A stretch of DNA of 64,000 bases from the NCBI GenBank assembly GCA_019843655.1, contig JACDQD010000103.1, forward strand, positions 1,364,001-1,428,000. Reading direction: 5' to 3'. The first letter of the stretch is position 1; each line of letters opens with the position of its first letter. Of the stretch, positions 27,001 to 39,900 are shown piece by piece. Below the pieces are notes generated by a model. It was not told where the DNA came from and searched no databases. It was given only the letters and a program-made list of their open reading frames with translations. Made by a program: the position numbers and the translations under genes. The stretch comes from Lethocerus indicus (Eukaryota; Arthropoda; Insecta; Hemiptera; Belostomatidae).

Positions 27001-29340
27001 ATCGATAGATCCTGCGGTGCTCCTACTTCCACTTACTCCTCCTGTCCCGAGACACGACTATTAATTTTGGCCGAATCACGTAGCCTTAAACGTTGGACTT
27101 GTACCCGGTCTAAACCTGGTACTAAACCAGAAGCTGTAATAATCCAATCAGTAAGTTCGGATTACATTTTAGCCTTTTATAAGCCCCATGAAAGTGCACA
27201 TCGTAAAGAGCGCACTGTTCAAAAATACAGATAAACTTGTTAATCGGGCCTCATTAAAGTGTAAATATTTTGTTTGTCTATTTAAACTCTAATGCTAAAT
27301 AATATTAGCGCTAGGAGTGCGACCGGGGTACCGGGCGTTGTGTGCGGCCTCCCTCAGTAATGAGGCGGGTCATTAAGGGATGGTTCCCCCCCCACATCAT
27401 TTGCAACGGGGCTATATCTCGAGCCCATTCACCGATTTAATTCCGAGAAATGGTATCCGAGCCTTCGCCTCTTCTTATTTAACTTTTGCCCTACACACCC
27501 GCATTAGGCGCGGGCACCCCGACCCATAAAATAGCTTTCGTGTTGGTGACACTGAATCGAGGTGGGGGAGCGCGAATTTGAAAGAATACAATTATCTGTC
27601 TTTAGACCGGTTCAATTTTTTCCTAAAGTGTACACTGAACAAAAAATTTACCTCTCAGACCTTAAGAAAATATTATAGAAATGGTTTATGTTAACGAACA
27701 GGAGGAATTCTTCGGCAATAAAGAACCACACGATTACAGTTTAACAAAACTTCTGTTTTATTAGGCATCAATTTATTACTAATTTTGGCCGCCGTATATG
27801 TGGAAAACCAAAATGAAGTTTTGTACGCAATTCGAATTCTGATGAAAGTATGAACAAGTGAAATATTCATAAAGACCGCTTAGCTTAGTAATGGGCAACG
27901 TTAAATACTAGTTTTTCTGTCCGCTTTTTCCCACTGGCACTGTCAACAGGTCCCGGCTCAATGTCTGCGTCCGCTCTCCCGTTTTAGACCATAATTTTTG
28001 TTTTACTTGTTCTCATAGGGCTAAAAACGACAGGGTAAAAATGGACAGCGTCGTTTAGGATTACGCTCACTTCCTATCGCATCCCGCCACTTAAATGATG
28101 GCTCGCACTCATCATCGTTTTCCAACATTGATTTTGCATAATTTTCCTTTAAATTTCAGTAGGCCAAAATGTTTCAATCGATGTTGTCCAAGTTAATAAA
28201 ATTTGTAACACCGATTAAATTTTATGCGCTTCATTCCTGTATAATCGAACACGCATTTTCATAATTAACACATTGTATTAGAAGAAAATATTAAAACAGT
28301 TATCCAACAATCCTTTTAAATTAAATATTAAAATTAAAATAAGTACAGAAACCTCCCAGTTTTACTATCAATTTTAATGCGATTTTTACACTTAATAAAT
28401 TATCATATATTCTATAATTATATGAACTGTACACAATGAATTTACTGTGAAAAATACAGTCAAAACGTCTAATATGCCTGCATCTCCTATTATTATCTCT
28501 CATTATATTATAAATATAGACTATTTAAAATATTCTGTTTAATTTAAAGGATTCAACATGACGCAAAAAATGATAAAAGTAATATATTTTAAACGCAAAG
28601 CATTTTCAAAGAAATTTTCAACCCGGGCTAATTGAATTGAATGCTAACCGGGGCCGGTTCACAACAAAGGGGTCCGCTTCCCAGATCCAAATAATCCCTG
28701 GCAATGAAATTAACAATTTCTTGTCCCGAGCTTAAGACGGATATAATTTTCCGGTTTTTTAGCTCAAACGAGGCCTCTACTCCTGCTACACGGTAGGTTC
28801 GCGATTCCTCGAATACGAAATTGCCGCGTCACCCGCTCAGGTTTCAGGCGGGGCCGGGGTTTCTCTACGGCTTCTGCTGGCATGCCGGCGGTTCGTTAAT
28901 TCGATCGTTAATACAATCCAGTATGGCTCTCGAACACTATCCCCATGTTCCGGAAATCATTAATTACACAGTTGTGATGCAGGCGCGTGACAGGGAATAC
29001 ATAAGGTACCTAATGGTATCCAAATGGGAAGCTTCAATTTCGCGGCTCTAATCGTGAATAATAATAGGGCGTATAGATTCACTAGTAAGAAAATTACAGC
29101 TCTAAATGGTATATCCATTTGATTCTTATATCCGAATTGACGAGTTTATTTTAGTTTCTGGAAACAGGTTTAGAAAGGGGAATTTGAAGTGATGTATGAA
29201 TATTTTCCTCTCACTTGTAGGTCCTGTAATAGAACACTGGTTTAATTTCCTAATAATAAATTCATATAAATATCATTCAATGTTAATATCACGTTGGAAT
29301 AAGATAAAACAAAGTTGTATAGCCGTAATCGTATTCGTTC
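24065..29340. other. Non-coding block with several strong GC-rich islands
   Basis: No gene is recognised. Islands lie at about 24840-25170, 26040-26430, 26740-27130, 27300-27560 and 28620-28900, with AT-rich DNA between. A + strand purine-rich segment runs near 26130-26180. Open frames in the islands (24856-25197 plus; 26054-26414 minus in two frames) carry no recognisable domain. Confidence 0.5.
26746..26766 (+). other. G-quadruplex motif
   Basis: GGGG, GGG, GGGGG and GGG with loops of 1, 4 and 1 nt. This is compact, with two single-base loops, which usually predicts high stability. It stands at the start of the 26740-27130 island. Confidence 0.8.
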
Positions 29341-29515
29341 TTAAACCACCTTAATCAGTTCTTAGCTTTAATCCTACTTAATTCTTCTTGATCCGTTCTT
29401 AATCTACTTTAATCCACCTTAATGATATCTTAATCCGCATATGTCCACATTAAAACACGTTAATCCACTTTAATTCGCCTTAATCCGTCCTAATCTACCT
29501 TAATCGATCAAAAAT
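29341..29515 (+). repeat. Degenerate decamer tandem array, TTAATCCACC type (array 1)
   Basis: About 17 divergent units close to 10 bp long, with consensus near TTAATCCACC on the + strand. Five copies contain exact TAATCC and most others differ by one base (TAATCT, TAATCG, TAATTC). Spacing of the TTAAT cores is largely 10 bp with some drift. It is followed by three exact TAGAAC hexamers at 29530-29547. The units are related to a second, better-preserved array at 31797-32031. It can be read either as an old minisatellite or as a homotypic cluster of TAATCC homeodomain sites. Confidence 0.85.
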
Positions 29516-31796
29516 TAACAATAGTTATGTAGAACTAGAACTAGAACTTTTAATTCCTGTAATGAACCAGTACCCCAATAGATCTCTAAAGAATCGTCTG
29601 AAAGTATAGGTTGTGTTCAGTCAACCTTTCGGGGCTAAAGAATGGTGTTCACCACCTGCGTCTTCTGTAATTGAAAAGGGGAAAAGTAATACAGCAAGGG
29701 AAGGAAATTACGTCTCTATTAAATATCTGGAGCTATTGAAAACAGAATGTTTTGGACGCAGAACTTATAGGAACAGTACATTTAACGTGAGGGATATAGA
29801 AATTGATTTCACTTGTTTGGACTTGCATATTTCCCTCCAAACATTTGTTTCATTAAACCAGATTGTTTTATGTAACTCGACGTTTTAAAATTATATATAT
29901 TTGAAACAGGAATAAATCTCACTTTGTTTATGAATTACTAATCTGGATCTCGATTCAGTATTCTCTTATATATTAATATCTGGATCGTAATTCCATTCAT
30001 ATTCAATGATTCATAAGTAAATGTTATTACAGAAAATTAGACCATAATATTTTTGAATGTATTATAATTTAATCATATAAATCGAAAAAACGAGACTGTA
30101 AGCTACATCGTGATAATTTCACGAATTTATTATATACATTCGCGAGTAGAACACATTTTATTTACAGGCATTTACCTGGAGCCGGACTATATTTTCAAAT
30201 ATTCTGACCTGGCATATTTGTGTGAATTTTAGACCGGGCTCTGGTTTCATTCCAATATTCTGTGTTGAAAATAATTCCCAATTCACGCCGTAATACTGAA
30301 CAAAGGGCTTAACTGGGCACAAAATATATGCCCTGAATGTAAATCGCCATTTACCATTCGTTAGCTATTGTTTTTTAGAATGAGCGTAAAATAAAGTTTG
30401 GATAAAAAATAAAGAAGTGGCGTGGGCACGTAACGAACTGCTTGGTTAGGCTTAATTGTCAAGCGTCAAATCGTCAAAATTCGAACCGGTAGAGTCGAAT
30501 CAACATAATTGGGACCGGTTTGTATTGAAATGCGAATCGATATTGTTGGTTCATTTATTTTGCTGGAGAAGGAAGGACAAATAAGAATAATCCAGAAAAT
30601 TAAAACATACGGATGTGAAATAATAAGATATGGTGTGGACATTTGGGAAAACATTTTTTCTGTTTTATTTATTGCATAATCAACCTTTAAATATATTTAA
30701 ATATATAAATACAACTGTGGAAGGTTTTTTATCTTAATTGTTTCTCCGTTATACTTAGTAGATGAAGTAAATTCAACAGGTTAACAGTTTATCTTATTTT
30801 CGGTGTATTTACATCAGCGTTTGTACCCTTGAAAAGAAACCAATTAATTAATTTAGGCAGTGGTAGTCAAAAAGAAAATGAGGAAAATTGATCGCAGGTT
30901 TTTTATTTGTCCTAATACCCTGATAATTACTACATGGCCGTGTTTAATGTTATGGGCGGATCCAGGTGGTTAATAATCGGTCTCATATTTCAGCGAGTTT
31001 TATTCAAGTTGTATGTGATTTAGAGCTGAAGAATATTATATTTCAGTACATCCGTAATAAATATTTAATTAAACCACTTCTCAGAAGATGGTCGGATTGA
31101 AGCATTGTGCTGAGGGAAGTTGTACACGAGAAACTGGAAGGAGGGTTGTCCAGGTCGACTACTAAACATCGGATATGCAAAAAGGAATTTTCAGAATTCT
31201 CGGGTCCCACGGTGTCCCATTATTTTGCAAAGTTTCCAGAGGAGAATGTCGACAAGAATTCTCATGAATTTTCAATCGCGGTATCATTCTTTGGCGTGTA
31301 CGGGGGCCAATTACAAGCCGCCTCGCCCTCGTGAATGAATTCCTTAAACCATTATTTCGTCAATTAACGGACAGAGTTCGGTGGGAAATTAAAGAAAAGA
31401 AAAGGGAATCAAAGCCAGGGTCAGAGCGCAAAATTGTTACAGGGCTGAATTCAAATGTGAAACAGTCGGAGATTTTTCAGCCGGCGTTTGAAAGGCTTTG
31501 AGCGCTCGGCACGGGGGAGAAATTCGCGGCCGCCTAGGAATCCCTTTCCTCATCTTGTCGCATTTTAAAAATTCCAGAAACTTTTACCGCGGAGCTGCCT
31601 GCATATTTCCCCGTTCTGCCTCCGACCGCCCCTCGTTAAACCGCAGTCCCTACGTTTGTTGAAACCGGCAATTATTTTCGCTATTCACACAACCGGCGCC
31701 ACGCCATCAGAAATGTCCCCGTACTACAAACCGTCTGGGAATCTGGAGAACATTTTGGAGTTTAAATCACACTTTACAATCTATTACAATTTACGT
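29516..31796. other. AT-rich spacer between the two decamer arrays
   Basis: No gene is recognised. The spacer is mostly AT-rich, with TAGAAC three times in a row at 29530-29547. A GC-richer island begins near 31180 and runs to about 31720, ending directly upstream of the second decamer array. Two overlapping + strand frames at 31107-31338 show no known motif. Confidence 0.5.
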
Positions 31797-32031
31797 TATA
31801 CCACCTTAATAAAACAATCCACCTTAATCCAGCTTAATCCACATTAATCCACCTTAATCCACCTTAATCTTAATCTTAATCTTAATCCACCTTAATTTAA
31901 TCCACCTTACTCCGTTCTTAATCTTAAGTTCATAATCTAGTTTAATCCGTTCGTAATCCACCTTAATCCGACATAATCAACATTAATCCTCTTTAATATT
32001 CATTAACCCGTCTTAATCCACGTGTTCTACT
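31797..32031 (+). repeat. Decamer tandem array, TTAATCCACC type (array 2)
   Basis: About 23 units. At 31822-31869 the cores repeat at exactly 10 bp (TTAATCC followed by AGC, ACA, ACC, ACC). A (TTAATC) hexamer run then intervenes at about 31865-31888, and the rest is degenerate. I count eleven exact TAATCC words in 235 bp, all on the + strand. Random expectation for DNA of this composition is far below one. The same unit builds array 1, about 2.3 kb upstream. Confidence 0.92.
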
Positions 32032-33835
32032 TAGGGCATACTTTAATAAAAATATAATTACTGTGTTAGAATAAATACTCAAGGGGTATGACAATAACCT
32101 CGATATGAATAAAGACACGGGTTAGATTATCATTGCTGATATATGTTCAAAACATATTAATATAAATAATGTTATGTCACGTAAACCGTTGCGCGTCATA
32201 AGCCCAGAATGAAGAAAAAAGTAAACGAATATATGAAAATCTAGCCAAAAATATATAGAAGAAAAATAATGGAATGAAACAAACGTAGTGCTCTCGCATA
32301 CGATAAGTTGTCTATAAACAAATACAATCGAAGCAGAAGGGTATATTTTATGTGGTTAGGCCCTCATCAGTTTATTCGACTTGAAACAACCTCGTATGAG
32401 TACTCACGTTGGACTACATAAACGACAGATTCGGGATCGTAACCACTGCCGGCGGAAAATATTGCTTGCACAGTAAGAGTTTTATCGGAACGGAGCCAGA
32501 GAAGTCTCGCAAACACAACAGCAGCTACTTACCGGAAGTTTTGACTTTCATATTTCTCTCCCAGTTTAACGAACGCACTCAGGGAAGTGGGAGGGGCTTT
32601 TATTAGAAAAGTTTATTATTAATTTCCCCAGCTATGTGTTAGTAATAAGTTAATAAATGGTTCGAGATGAAATTATGCCGGCAATATCCAATGAAAAGTA
32701 AATACTGTACAATCAATACTTATTATGAATTTAACCATCAACATCATGAGTACACAGACCATATTTATATAACGAAATATATTTATCTTTTAATGCTAAT
32801 GTGTTTTACATTATAATAAGGATATAACAATATCTAGTCTAATTATAAATGAAATTTTGGCTACTATAATTTTACTGAAATTTGGAATAATGAGATAACA
32901 TTCCTTTAAGAGTAATTATTCAAAATTCATTTCATGTTACGTGTTTTCTCCGCTTAAAGTATATGACGTTAGGCAGTAGTGAGAGTATTACTATCATATA
33001 TGCCAAACTATTGAATCAATAAAAAATCCTATTTTTTACGCCAATCCATATAAAATATCGTTCAGGAAAAATATTTTCCAAGCCCTGGGATATATTTCTG
33101 TTTTCCGTTCATAATCTAAGACTGTAAATTTGGTGAAAAGTAAATTTTATTTTATTTATAAATAATTTTCGTTAGTAATTTAATTCCTTAATTGATTACC
33201 TTTCAATAAACCACGAAATCGGTTCATGTAGATTGGCTCACAAATTTCGTACAGCACGCGGAGTCAAATAGACGCTAGCGCAGAGCCGACGGTTCAAAGT
33301 AAATGAAACGGCGCCTTTGATGCAAAACAGACAATAAGGATGTGTATTGCTGGTTGGTATCGGCGCTGTGCAGTTAATTACGTCTGGTGCTGGTCTCAGC
33401 AAAATGAGGTGTTTTCTCTGATAATTTGCATTACTGTTCCTCTCTTAACTCATTTCAAACTGTTCTGCGTTTAAAATTGAATTTTTGATCGCAAATTGTT
33501 ATTGAAATCTGAAACTAAACATCAGTGTTCACTTGAATTAATGCGATATAATGTCTTCGTCCTTGTTGTTTGTAAATATTCTGAAAGGATTCAAAACGAT
33601 GCAATGTTGCAAGGACATTTCACATCCCTTGATGATATTAAATGACATATTTAATTGCGAGTTTTCCATTGTTGGTTTCAATTCGTTTCAGAATTGTTTA
33701 CAACTCGGTCGATTTATTAATGGTTTCTCTCATCCAACGAACTATTGAATTTGATAAATTCTTATATCTTGAGAACATAATTTCTGTAATATATATTAAA
33801 ACATATACTAAGGTGTTATGGCAAATATAACCGAT
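32032..33835. other. AT-rich non-coding block
   Basis: No gene is recognised. The block is AT-rich throughout except for a modest GC-richer patch at about 33240-33410. Short chance frames such as 33551-33748 have no recognisable product. It ends at the putative splice signals at 33836. Confidence 0.5.
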
Positions 33836-33920
33836 CTAATTCTTCTATTGTGATTTCAGGTGAGTATCCGTTGCCGTTCATGTGCCGGTAGCATTGGCTG
33901 GTAGTATTAAAACGGTGAGT
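33836..33920 (+). promoter_or_regulatory. Candidate recursive-splicing (ratchet) site with RS-exon
   Basis: CTAAT (33836-33840) matches the insect branch-site consensus. A pyrimidine-biased tract follows, TTCTTCTATTGTGATTT, and CAG ends at 33859. The next bases are GTGAGT (33860-33865), so a 3' splice site and a 5' splice site abut with no exon between them. This is the AG|GTRAGT signature of recursive splice sites known from long Drosophila introns. A second GTGAGT at 33915-33920 would close a 55-nt RS-exon (33860-33914), the feature that defines such sites in flies and vertebrates. I found only one other AG|GTRAGT junction in the window (40086), and it lacks a good pyrimidine tract. If real, it shows a long + strand intron. 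It remains a sequence-pattern call without RNA data. Confidence 0.45.
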
Positions 33921-36900
33921 GGTTGCAATAAGATTCCAGCACGGCGTTGTATATTAAGTCCAACTTAATTAAACGTGTCCACTCGACCTACAGGACGGGA
34001 GCTTAAAACAAAGTACGAGTTTCAAGTTGGATTCGCCGGTTAATGAAACCCGATTGCAGCCGGCCAGTTGTCGGCAGATCAGGTATTCGAATGTAGCTCA
34101 CTTTTATCTGGTTTTAATTCTGAGAAAAAAAAACTTGACAAAACATTGAGGCTAGCGGATAAAATTTAGTATTCATTTTATTTCTATACATTTTTCAGGA
34201 GATAAAAATATCAAATTTCAGGGATTTTTGTTCAGTAGAACATCTTAAACATTTTATCATACGGAAATGTTATCAGCTGAGTCATGTACACATTATAACA
34301 CAGTTTAATTTTATTTTGAAATATTTTAATACCTTTCTACTTGGACACGAAGACCGAACCCACATACCTAATTCCAAATGGCATGAGGTGTAATTCACAG
34401 TCTCATAAATTATTCCCTGATTTATCCTTAAGTGTAGGTCTTTTGTTAGGACATTTACTTTAAACAGATGTAAGGCTTGTCAGAATCATTAGGACAATTT
34501 GGGCTATCAGGGAATTGAAATATGATGACGCTATTACTGGCCAGTCAGAAACATTTCAGAGTTCAGTTCAGAGGCCCCGGGGGTAGGGGGTCTCAGAGAG
34601 GATCCGAATCGCGTTTGGATAATTGGTTTAATAGTAGGACTTGAAAAAAAAAAGAAGGTTGGGGCGGTAGCGGCGGGGACGGGGGAGATCTGTCGAATCA
34701 AAGGGGGTTGTAGGGGGGCTGGAAGGGCGAAAAACGTCTTGTTATAGGATTTCCTTATCTGGCCGGGGGCTAAGGTGGTTCAAAGCGGCAGGAAATTACC
34801 ATATTTTGCGCGGCTTTGTACCGGGTAGGAGGAGGAGGGCTCACACCCACAGTCTCACAGTCGAGATAACAGACCCAACTACCCCTTACCCCTTCGCCCA
34901 AAAGAAGTGACCCCTCCCCTCCACAAGTCACCGCCACCGACCGAGCTATCTCTGAAAAGAGTGCCCGGAGCTGTTTTAAAAGGCTATTTTTTAAAAGCGG
35001 GAATTATTTATTATACTTCTGAGGAATAATACCTACCGCTCCTCCAAACCGACGAATTAACCGGTAGCCTCTGAGAACACTCCTTATTTTACCATTTCAC
35101 GTGTCGTATTCCATATTAAGTAACGGGATTATTTATATAATCTTTTTATTAAATAATCGCAATGCCTCGGAATTGGAATCTTTACAGAAAGTTCTAGAGA
35201 AATAGTATATTTATAAGTATAACATCAGCTCATCAATATCTTCCTCTAAAAGTTCTCTCTTAAGGGTGGTTTATTTATTTAAGAGGTGTCTTAAGAGTAG
35301 ACGAAATTGAGGGTGTTTCAGTTATACACAATGCAATAATATGTCTCTACATTGCTTGGGAATTGCCAGATTTATTTTGGTTTAAGTGCTATCTGACTTG
35401 AATCCCGAGTACTGTCTAATGGAAGGGTGATATTGCGATAATCGTAGCTAATTTTTTCTGAAACGGTTCAATAATCCGATTAGCTTGTCTGGAATTCAAG
35501 ATAACGTTTCGTAATAGATTTAATTTATTGACTTAATCGCCATAACAAATATGGAACAAAAACCCAGATATAATCGTCATTAGCAATACGATCGGTAATT
35601 GAAAAGGACACTTTCGTGAGTAGAAAGACATAATGGAGACTCCCTATTTATTACTATATCAACTACTCAACCCTAAGGGGCCCTAAGAAAGGGCGATGAA
35701 AAAATAAAAAAATGAACGTTCTCTTTACAAATTGACTTTTTGTTTTCCCCGATTAACATAATGAAATCGGTTGGAAATTCTACAGGCAGTATACCGGGGT
35801 TTCTCTTCGACCGAATTGCCATAGCTACGGCCTTAATAATAGATTCTAATTAAACCAGATACAGTGATTAATAGCAATTTCCTCTGGGGGCTAATCGCGT
35901 TGGAAGGATCTCGGCGGGCTCTTAAGGGGCCGTTCTGAGCGGGGTCCTTAGGTCCGGCCCGAGATAGGCCCGGCGCCCACATTCACCAATTTATCTGCCC
36001 TCCACCCACTTACCACAAATGGGCACCAATCTTGGCTGCCCTTCGTATAACGCGGCCCTCTGAACAACTGAGACGTTGGCGATTTCACTATCCAAGAAAT
36101 ATGAATACTGCTCAGATGTACGTCAGTCAGAACATGTCCAATCCCCGTTGGTTTTCTAATTATCGACCTAAGTGAATTAAATGTAAACAGGTAAACGACA
36201 CGAATTTATACTTTAAATGCCCGAATGATTTAATTGCGCGCTCCGAATTCTGCTCGAGGTACATTCGCAATTTATTCAAATTTACAGTTTAATAAAGAGA
36301 AAAATCCCAGGGTAAAACATCGAGTGCGAGGAGCGAGAACCGTGGAATTGGAGCACTTCGTTACACATAAACCGGCCGTGCAAATTCCGGCCGCATTTTT
36401 CGAAGGCGGCCCATTTTTTTTTATTATTAAGCTCCGGGGGGAGGGTTGGAGTTTTGTAGCGAGACAGAGGGCCCGGGCGAGCGGCGTTTGTGAGGCGTGT
36501 GCGACTAGAGAGGGCTGTTTTAATGGAAACCGAACAGAAGTGGATTTTTATTTGAAACGACGAGTTGAGGGGGTGTAGGGGTTTGGTGGTCTCACGCTAA
36601 CTGGTAGCGCCGGCACCTCTCGGAAATACAAAAACCGTAGCCGGGTCTTACTTGAACGATGCCGCTTTAAAATTCAACCTGCAAATATATAAGCAGTCTA
36701 TTCGGGAATTAAACTGTTTTCTCATTTGAGAATTATATTAAAATTATAATATCTGTTAGTATGAAATATTAGAATATATTATTTTATTTTATAATATATC
36801 TTATTTTACACACAAACATAATAGTACGACACTAATGAAATTTATATGCTATTATTGCTTGATAGGTTTATTGATAACGAAAGTTTCCCACGGAGGAAAC

Positions 36901-39900
36901 TCCGTTCGGAATTAAATGGGATAATTTCAAAGGAGGGAAAATTAGGTGTAGAACGCGATGCTTTTTTCATATTTTAAAATTATTATAACATGAAGCTTCC
37001 TCAACAGTACTAATCGTTTTAAATCGCCGCAACTCTTGAACAAACAGATATAATTCAAAGAAGCGTAATCAATTTCCAGAGACCAATATTGCTGTTGATA
37101 TTTCGAAGGAATCTGAGTTGTCATCGGGAGGGAGTGTTCGGGTTAAATACCGATTAATAATGCAGAAACAGCCGGCGATTAGCCGGGCGTTTTCATCGGC
37201 CCCAAAACGCTCAATTCGCTATCGATTTGAAACCAATTTGGCGGGGTTGTCGACATAGGGGATTTGGCACGCGTACGCAGAGCCAGGTGTCGCGCACATT
37301 AGTACGTGTTTATTGCAATACACACTCCAATTGATAGACTTATGGAAATAAAATATTTCGGACATGGAAATAACATGTTCCTCCATTAATTTAGCTGAAA
37401 TTCACTCACTACAATAAAAGGAATTTAACTCTGATTCCTTGTTATAGTGGCGAAATCATTGCTTATAATATTATCACGCTATTAAAAACATCCCATTTAA
37501 TATTTTCTCGTGGTTACCTAGAAATAAATATTATTATACGGGAAGCAGAAAATACGGCGTTTATTGCATATCGGATTCAGATTAATCTCGCGCATCCTTT
37601 TTCCTATTTCGCATCGGGTCAGGGAAGCTGATTTATGGTCCCTGATTGCACTGTAGAAATTCATTGGCCCACCACTATGTAGATGAATAATCTATTCATT
37701 TTATTTGCAAAATTAATTTGATTTTTCAGTAAATTCCTGTAATGTACTGTATTTTTTTAAATAAATAAAACTCAAATTTTCATAACAAAAAAATTTGTCT
37801 GTGATATTTTAATTATTCTCAGAAGTACCGTGAAATGGGGAAAATTACCCAAATATCATTTCCCAATTTCATTGATAAGTAGCAAATTAAATTCGTTAGG
37901 ATAATATATCTAAATATATATCAATGATCGAAAGTAATTAGCCGACATTGAACAATAGGAACCATTTACTATCTGAGGTGAAAATCATATTGTTTGGAAA
38001 AGTCTTCCGGTGAATCGTTTCTGTAACGTAGTCTCCTTTTCATTTATATATCAACCGATGGGTTTCAATTCCAGATAGCCACAATTTGGGCTATGTTTCT
38101 GAAATGTACAAAGGTGACAAACGCTTTCTATACGTCGACACGCCTTCAGAAGTTGGCCAGCTCATTAGGAGGGGGAAACAATAAGGGCACCGCCGTCTGG
38201 GGTACGACAAAATACGAGATCTTGATCTTGATCATTGTCAGAGACTATTGTCATGGTCATGGCCTCACCTGCCTTTACATTAACTTCAAAAGCTCACCGA
38301 AAGTTTCGCCCTCATCTACTGTATACATTGTATACAGCAATCGTTTGTTCTTCCGAATCGTAAGCCTTTGAGGGGCCAAACCCAATAATAATACATCCTG
38401 TCAGCATTGAGCCTGTTGATAATACACTCTGTTAATTATATACGCTTGTACTAAAATGTACTTGTTCATTTTGACAATCGAGAATTTTTTTAACTCGTCT
38501 TTTTCCCAATCTTCCTGAAACGCATATGATGGTAGAATCAACCGCATAACGAGCACACAGTCCCTGTGAATTTATAAATGCTTAATACTAACAATTTTCC
38601 GGCCATTCTACTCAAAATTCGGCCCCCCCTCCAAAAATTACTCGCGCATTGTTGGACAACCTACGGACGTGGAAAGATAATTAGAAATGGGCCCATTAAA
38701 CTAACAGTCTTGGGAATTGCCAGTGGCGTGTAACAAAACAGACTGGTGCCAGTCTAGAAAAATTCCCTAATGAGGGCTGATTGCCCCCATCAACCCATAA
38801 TAGTGCAATTGTTCGCACTATTCGGCCACACCCGTTAAATAAAGAACAGTAGCTATATTTAACTAATTAAGAATGGTATTGCTATTAATTAATTAGCCTA
38901 CATAATGTTTTTATGCCTTGATTAAAGGAAATATAAGCAAATATAAAAGAAATATTATAATTTTAACGAGATAGAAAATCAGTGTCAGACCAGCTTAAAT
39001 AAACGAGATTTATCGACGATAGGAGTATGAAAATTCGAACATAAGCATTACTCATTCTTCATTCTTTATTGTCGACTTAAAGCTTCAAAACTTGTCGATA
39101 CATTAAGCGTTTACTATGATGAGCCAAAGATGCAACTCTGTACAAAGATATTCTACAAAGTTAAAACTGCTTTCCATTTTTGAATCGCCGCTGCTGCGGG
39201 GTCGTTAAGTTTCTTCGGGCTGCCGGAATTGAGTTCTGACGGCGGGACAAAGGCCGCGGAAGAAAACCGGCCCTGGCCCGGCCCGACCATTAATATGGAT
39301 AAGTCGATCGGGCCCCGTCGATGGGGGGCGGCGGGGCGGGAGGTGAATTAATTGTCTAAGAATTAGTAATCAGGGGTTGAATAAATGTTGACGAAAGGGA
39401 CGAAGAGTTAAATGAGTTTGCGCTTAGTCCCCCAAGCATGGGCAGGCGCTGGGCCGGTGGCCCTGGCAGTGTAAAATTCGATTAGTCTGATGAAGCTGAG
39501 AATTTTCTGGCCGCGGAATTTCCGACTCCGAACTATTAAAAGAAAGGCCGAAATAATAGCTCTGACTCTTTCCATAGAACTGTCTTTCAACAAATATCCG
39601 CATTTAATTATTTTAGCAAGTACCTCATCCTTGTAATATTTCTTATCAGGAAGGAATAAATGAATATTTATTATGATTGTTAATTAATATTTATTTATTA
39701 TTTATGACAGTTATCGTAGGTCCGATTTAGATCCTCAGCCATTACAAACGAAATACTATGAAGACGTGGAGGATCCAACACGTTTCCAGAATAAGCGAAA
39801 TGTGCGTTGAAATCGCACTTATTAACACGACGGCGCCCTTACGCTATAGTACTTCGGTTGAGAACATCGTAGTTGTTCAATTTTTATAATTGCGCAACGT

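Noticed and set aside
33420..33432. ATTTGCAT octamer (POU site), with others near 7358, 54718, 62088 and 62530
   Set aside because: About four are expected by chance in 64 kb of this composition. No clustering is seen.
38799..38822. 8-bp stem AATAGTGC / GCACTATT with 8-nt loop
   Set aside because: Many stems of this size are expected by chance. There is no poly-T tract, pre-miRNA length or second arm to suggest a functional RNA.
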